64,000 nucleotides of DNA, taken from positions 1-64,000 of the forward strand of contig JACVTC010000070.1 of the NCBI GenBank assembly GCA_016946835.1, given 5' to 3'. Numbering within the stretch: position 1 is the stretch's first letter; each line of letters opens with the position of its first letter. A model generated the notes under the pieces. That model saw only the letters and a list, made by a program, of their open reading frames with translations. It was not told the DNA's origin and made no database searches. The position numbers were made by a program, and so were the translations under genes. This stretch comes from Neocallimastix lanati (nom. inval.). Its lineage: Eukaryota; Neocallimastigomycota; Neocallimastigomycetes; Neocallimastigales; Neocallimastigaceae. Of this stretch, positions 58,376 through 64,000 are shown in pieces.

Positions 58376-59360
58376 ATGTGTAAGGAAAAAGTTGTTATAA
58401 ATGATATATCTTATGAACCATTTGAATCTGAAAGTCAGATGCCTGAAATTATTTCATTAATTGAAAGTCATTTATCCGAACCATATTCAATTTATACATA
58501 TAGGTATTTTTTTATATAAATAAATAAATAAAAAATTATTTTAATTTAGAAAAAAACAATTTATAAAATTTATAATCTGAAAAATTAAAATGATAAAAAA
58601 ACTTATTCAAATTAAATATTTATATATTATATTACAACTTTTTTATTTTTTAAAAAAAAAGATATTTCATTCATTCTTGGCCAGATTTATGCATATTAGT
58701 AAATATTTATTTAGAATGTATTTAATTAAACTGAAAATTAAAATTATTTTTTTTAATACATATAAAATAATTATTGTTTAATAAATTATTAAATATTAAT
58801 AAGTGCTACGATAAAAATAGAAAGTGTGTTGGTGTAATTGTTTGTAAATTAGATTATCATAATAATTCATATCGTGGATATATAGCAATGCTTGCAGTTG
58901 ATAAAGACTATAGAAAAAGAAAAATAGGTTCATAACAATATATAATTATATTTAATGTTTCTTTAATAATGTTTTATTTCTTACTTATTCAATTATAATA
59001 TAAAAAGGAAGTACTTTAGTAAAAATGGTTGTTAATAAAATGAAAGAACAAAACGCAGATGAGGTAAATTGTTATTTTAAATATTTAAATATAACATGAA
59101 AAATATAATAATAAATTATTGAAAATAAAATATTGTTTTATAATATATTAATTCAGGTTGTTCTTGAAACTGAAAAGACAAATACAGGTGCGCTCGGTTT
59201 GTATGAATACTTAGGCTTTATAAGGGATAAAAGATTACCAAGATATTATTTAAATGGTGTAGATGCTTTTAGATTGAAATTATTTTTAAAAGATCCTCCA
59301 AACCTTTTACAAAATAATATAAATGAAAAAACTCAAACAAATGAAGAAGATTATATTTAA
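58376..59360 (+). CDS. NAA30: N-alpha-acetyltransferase 30 (NatC catalytic subunit, Mak3 type)
   Basis: Five exons are 58376-58503, 58662-58698, 58804-58927, 59008-59063 and 59157-59360. All introns are GT/AG and the phases agree, giving 182 residues (yeast Mak3 is 176). The GNAT fold shows [19 protein letters not shown], then [10 protein letters not shown], then [19 protein letters not shown], which holds the acetyl-CoA binding loop (RKRKIGS, of the Q/RxxGxG/A type but with K in place of the first G). [21 protein letters not shown] follows, the strongly conserved NatC signature. The C-terminus is [16 protein letters not shown]. NatC acetylates nascent N-termini such as Met-Leu and Met-Ile in the cytosol, with Naa35 and Naa38. 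Exon 2 is only 37 nt. Confidence 0.93.
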
Positions 59361-60279
59361 TTTCTAAATATATATTATCATATTAATAAAAACAATAATA
59401 TACCCAATAAATAATAAATTAAATGTAATTTTTCAATTTAATACAAACTAAAAAAATGAAATTATTAAATAAAAAAATATCTTAAATTATTCTTTAGACA
59501 ATTAAAGTGTTAATTATATAATTAAACTAATTATTCATATAATAAAAAATTTAAATATTAAATAATTTATTTAAAAAAAAAATTAATTAATTATAAGTAT
59601 TTTTTCAATATTCAAAATAATTTGATATTTAGAAAATTAAATAAAAAAACATTTAATAATATACATTATTAAAAACTTATTGATTATGTAAACATTAAGT
59701 TATTATAATATCAATACAACGTATAAAATATTATGATAAATATTACAATAAATAAATAAATAAATAAAATAGCAATAAATTATATATATTTAATTATATA
59801 TATATTTTTTGTTTTTTTTGTTTCTATGTGAAAATTAAAACTTATTATTTGTGCATATACTAAACTGTTAGATAAAGATTTTTATTATCATTATAATTAA
59901 TATTTTTTTTATATTTAATCAAGTAATTCTTTATTTTTTATTTTTATTTTATTTTATTTTATTTTTTTTTTTTTTATTTTATATATATATATTTATATTA
60001 TTAATTAATCATAACTTGTTAATCATTAATTTAATAAATTAAAAAATATAAAGTTAAAATAGTATATATTTATATAAGTATAATAAATTAAGAAATTGCT
60101 AAATTTATATATTTTTAATTATTTTTTAAAAAAAAATGTATATAGTTAAAACCAGGTATATTTAATATTATTAGTAGTAAAAGTATTTATTGAATATTGA
60201 GTTATACATTTCATTTAGAGGGCATTTAAATATACATCATAATAATAATATAGGTTATATTATAATATTAGATCAGTCA
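59361..60279. other. Intergenic AT-rich region
   Basis: No gene is seen. It contains homopolymers and (TTTTA)n at about 59940-59965. Confidence 0.7.
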
Positions 60280-61165
60280 GCCTTTCAAAAACTGCTTTTT
60301 TTTTTGAAGGTCATAAATGTGACTCTGTGGCCTCTTAACATATTTTTCAATTTCAGATAGAAGTAGAATGAATAGTTCAAGTATCTTTATTAAAAAGAGT
60401 TTTAAAAATCATTCTAATTCCTGTTTTTTTTTTTTTTTTTTTAGACTATCCCTTGTAAGTCTTGATCATATCATCCCAGCCACAACAGACAACTAATATC
60501 AGACAAACTTTATAGAGGGTGTATCAGGATACAACAAAGTGCTCCCATGCCATACCATTTTGGCGTCGACGCTCTCAGTCACGGATTACAGAACCACAAG
60601 ATTTGGAGATAATGGATACGGCAAGCCACAACCACATACACTATAACATTATTATTTATTTACTACATTACCTTTCTCCAAATTAGGAAATCTATCCTAA
60701 CACGTGATGAACACGCAGATACATTAACTAATGAGGATTTACAATACGCAGGAATCACCCCGCTTCAGGCAATGTATACGTACAACTGAGAAGCACGATC
60801 ATAGTGTAGACGATGACTTGTTCGATTTAGGGTTAGGCTGTCAAATGGATTATAATGGGTGGTAAGGTGGAATTGAACTCCGGACTATTGACCTTAATTC
60901 CTGTTGATGTTTCAATTTTTTTTTATAGGCTGAGGACTTTTGTCTCCCCCATATGTAATATGAGTGTATGTTTAACTGCCATACTGGTACCGCGTCGACC
61001 CTTGCAACTCCCCATAAACAAAGAAACTCCATATAGAAGCTCTCTGATCCTCAAGGGAAAGCAGAGCCCACTATAAGTGGCATCCTTGCCATTCTAGAGG
61101 AGATGGAAACTGTAATCCTCTCAGACAAGGCTTACGCAATGGGATTCTTAAAGTGTTAGAAATAT
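60280..61165. other. GC-richer island of unknown origin
   Basis: Base composition is clearly less AT-rich than anything else in the host part, with words such as GGCGTCGACGCTCTCAGTC and GGTACCGCGTCGACCC. Short frames on both strands are stopped often, and none matches a family I know. A stretch near 60862-60885 (GGTGGAATTGAACTCCGGAC) resembles the reverse complement of a tRNA T arm with acceptor, but I could not complete a cloverleaf. It could be a decayed transposon, a horizontally acquired scrap, or an old rRNA- or tRNA-derived sequence. Confidence 0.6.
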
Positions 61166-61805
61166 AGAAAAAATACCTACCTAAGTATCAGGGATCGTGC
61201 ATTTCGCAATCGTACATTTCGCAATGTGGTGCATAATATTTTTAATAATATTTTTAATAATATTTAATAATATTTTTAATAAATAAATAAATAATAATAA
61301 TAATAATAATAATTTTAATAAAAACTTATTAATATAAGGTTATATTATAGAATAAGTTCAATAAAATAAAAATCACATTAAATATATTGTAATTACAAAT
61401 CAAATATAAATTAATATATTTATATCAAGCCACAAATAAATAAAATATTTATTTTTATATTTTTATTTTCTTTAAGCCACAAGATTATATTTTAAATTAT
61501 TGATGTTATTATACTTCAATTAAATAGAAATAAGATTTAATGATGAAAAAATGTTCATTTATTCTTTTTTTTTCTATTATAATTTTATTTAGTTCTTAAA
61601 TTTTTTATATTTTTTTTTCTAATTTTTTAAAATAAAATTAAAAGTATAATATATAAAGAGAAGAAGATATATTTAAAAAAAAAAAAATAAAATAAAATAA
61701 AATAGTGTATCAATAAAATAAAAAAAGGTTAAAAAAAGTTATAATAAAATATTAAATTAAGATAAAGTAAAAAAAAATAATTATTAATAATAAATAATTG
61801 ATAAA
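61166..61805. other. Intergenic AT-rich region upstream of the SSSCA1-family gene
   Basis: It contains (AATAATATTTTT)n at about 61227-61285 and (ATA)n repeats. It presumably includes the promoter of the next gene. No coding signal is seen. Confidence 0.65.
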
Positions 61806-62585
61806 ATGGATTCATTCGAACAACGTCATGAAAGGGGAATAACAAATATGGGAGAATTGCTTTTAAAAGGATATGTAAAGAAAATTGATATTATTAAAAA
61901 TTATTGAACAAAGATTATTATTAATTAAATTTAAAATTTAGAAATACATAAATATTTAATGTAATAATAAATATATTTATAATTTAATAGATAATGTCAG
62001 CCGATTCATGTCCAAATTGCAATGTAATAAATAAATTTATAAATTTATTGAAAATTATGTAAAGATATATAATTTTATATATATAAATCCTAATACATGT
62101 AAAAAATTTATATTTAAAAATATATTATTTAATAGTGTGTGCTATTTAAAAAATCAAAAAATAGTCCATTGTTTTGTCCTATTTGTGATGATAAGAAAGA
62201 TAAAAATGATACTAAGAAAAATAAAATGAATAATAAAAATAATCAATCTTTACAATGTATATGTTAAAATTTTATATATATATATATTATATAATTTTAT
62301 ATATATTAATATCATGTTTTTTAATATTATATCTATTTTTATTAAAATTTAAATTATATTATTGTAATTTATATTATAATTAATATTTCTAAAATATTTA
62401 TTTTAAATTACATATATTAAACAATATAGATAGTGAAAGTAAAATTACAGATACTAAACCAACAGAAACTGGATCAAAAGAAAATGTTACAAATCAAATA
62501 AATTCAGTAAATAATAAAATGTCTGAGTTATTATTAGCTGGCTGGACTTTAACTAACGATAATTGTCCATTTTGCATTGGAGTTT

Positions 62586-62624
<39 letters not shown>

Positions 62625-63350
62625 ATTTTTTAACAATTTATTTATAATTTTAATATATTATTTTACAACAAATGAATAAAAATTTTAGGTTCCATTAATG
62701 AGAAATAAAGAAAAACTACAATATTGTGTAAAATGTGAAAAGTAATTATTCTTTATTATATATTTATTTATAAAAAAGAAAAAAAAAAAAATTAAAATGT
62801 AAATGTATAAATTATTTAACTATTATTTTTAAAGGAATTTCGTAAATGAAGAAGAAGCTAAAAAACAAAACCTAATTATTAATAATAGTAAAATTGGAAA
62901 TAATGTATTACAAGTAGAAAACAATGTACCACAAAAAGAAAACAATACATCATCCTTAGAAAAGGTATTTTTTTTTAAATATAGTTATAACTTTTATATA
63001 TTTTAATAATTATAAAAGTTTTGTTTTAGTTTATATTAATAAAATATGGATTATTAAAATAAATTTATTTATTTATTATTGTTATATTGATTTGTTTGGA
63101 AAAGAACTTCATGCCACCAACAAAAAAAGAAAATTTATCGGTAAATTATAATGATGAAATTAAATTAGAGTGTTCAAAAACTTCAACTGTATTACTTCAT
63201 CAGTTAACTTCATTAAGAAATAAATTAGAAGTTATGAATGAAAATAATGATAATATGATTCCAAATACTCAATACACTGTTCAAATTTGTGATGCAATTT
63301 CAAGTGTTTGTAATGCATTAAATGCATGTAATTCTATTTTATATAAATAA
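61806..63350 (+). CDS. SSSCA1/ZNRD2-family protein with two zinc ribbons
   Basis: Seven exons are 61806-61874, 61991-62023, 62136-62256, 62430-62581, 62689-62741, 62835-62964 and 63105-63350, with GT/AG introns and consistent phases, giving 267 residues. The first unit has NMGELLLKGY, then IMSADSCPNCNCVLF and SPLFCPICDD. The second has KMSELLLAGWTLTNDNCPFC, then GVPLMRNKEKLQYCVKCEK. Each is the family pattern of a short helix MxxLLLxGW followed by a CxxC...CxxC zinc-binding ribbon (human ZNRD2, formerly SSSCA1). The C-terminal third is unrelated, ending in a predicted helix (SSVCNALNACNSILYK). Biochemical role is poorly known; the human protein was linked to mitosis and the centromere autoantigen. 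Splice sites in low-complexity introns were read by eye. Confidence 0.75.
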
Positions 63351-64000
63351 TAAATATATTTGAACATTATTTTTTTCATTAAATAAAAAATAAATTTAAG
63401 TATTTTTTTCATTAAATAAAAAATAAATTTAAGTAATGTATAATTAAATATAAATAAAATATATTAATGAAAGGTATTATAAAAGCCTTTTATATAATAT
63501 AAAAATATTTAAATTAATATACTTAAGGTTGGAACAATGATATAATTCAAATCTAATTAAATATAAAAATTTAATGAAATTTTTAATATATTTTTAAATA
63601 TTTTATTATTAATTTATTTAATTTAATTTAATTTAGAGTTTTCTATTGTTATAGTTTTTTTGATATGTTATTTATTTATTGTTTGTTAATAATTATTCCC
63701 ATTGATTGTTTCATTCTTTCTAAATGTACTTTTCAACCTTCAGTCTTAATCGACAAGGATATATCACTATTATTCGGATAACGATAATGAAGAAAAGGCA
63801 CATGATAGGAAATGATAATGTACCTAAATTTCTTAGAATATATTGAATTTGATATTTCACTGTTAGAGATATTTATTTTATTTATTTTATTATGTATATA
63901 TATATATATATATATATAATGCTTTAACTAATTATGTGTTGGCTACATACTTTTCTTAATTATAATCAAACATTTCTTTTAATTATTCTTCAAAAAATGA
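63351..64000. other. Intergenic AT-rich region at the window end
   Basis: A 40-bp direct repeat (TTTTTTTCATTAAATAAAAA-type) occurs at about 63369-63440. A slightly less AT-rich stretch at 63690-63850 shows no frame I trust. Confidence 0.6.

Noticed and set aside
60850-61076. Overlapping ORFs on both strands in the GC-richer island
   Set aside because: They are short, without neighbours in frame or any recognisable motif.
1-64000. Dictyostelid origin of the window
   Set aside because: AT-richness, Asn runs and elements near tRNA-like sites are reminiscent. The many tiny introns, Tf1/sushi-like chromodomain elements and fungal Cdc20 wording fit an anaerobic fungus better. This is not proven.

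Overview
The window is extremely AT-rich eukaryotic DNA with long A/T homopolymers, Asn-coding AAT/ATT microsatellites, Ty3/gypsy retrotransposons, and host genes split by many tiny AT-rich introns. The best fit is a fungal genome of the anaerobic gut fungus type (Neocallimastigomycota). This is inferred from composition, intron style and the fungal Cdc20 and Mak3/NAA30 proteins; a search would be needed to prove it. No bacterial, organellar, CRISPR or bona fide tRNA feature was found.

About 1-45.3 kb is one nested stack of LTR retrotransposons. Element A (minus, 26-9223) and element B (minus, 9305-18252) are followed by a tandem array of a chromodomain-type family that shares its LTRs: LTR0, a leader-only unit, LTR1, E, LTR2, F, LTR3, ending at 45271. 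Element C (plus, 19843-35005) sits inside LTR1, and element D (plus, 25799-32923) sits inside the pol gene of C. A, B and C form one lineage with separate gag and pol frames, a tRNA-type primer site and a G-rich polypurine tract. D, E and F form a second lineage with one gag-pol frame, a C-terminal chromodomain and an apparent Tf1/sushi-style self-primer.

The main finds are in the RNA-level architecture. (1) All three A/B/C gag ends carry the same -1 frameshift module: TTTAAAC, a 7-8 nt spacer, then a GGGAG/CTCCC hairpin with an 8-nt loop. (2) B and C carry five tandem hairpins each upstream of gag, with different but complementary stems around a conserved GTCGA...TCGA core. A has two larger two-stem hairpins. 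(3) The LTR of the E/F family begins with a pol III-like unit (A box, B box, T4), and A, B and C have all landed 17-22 bp upstream of that A box. This looks like Ty3-type targeting, with one retrotransposon serving as landing pad for others. (4) D and E each have a 10-11 nt site directly after the 5' LTR that is complementary to LTR sequence 35-41 nt downstream of a TATA box.

From about 45.3 kb the DNA is host. LTR3 interrupts the 5' end of an unrecognised minus-strand gene (45272-45451). A large unrecognised multi-exon gene (48097-54021) has several frame conflicts and a 127-bp exon duplication, and looks like a pseudogene. It is followed by CDC20 (minus, 55240-57709), the NatC catalytic subunit NAA30/MAK3 (plus, 58376-59360, five exons), an odd GC-richer island (about 60280-61165), and a two-ribbon SSSCA1-family gene (plus, 61806-63350, seven exons). 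The last three genes splice cleanly in phase, which argues that the 48-54 kb damage is not general sequencing error.
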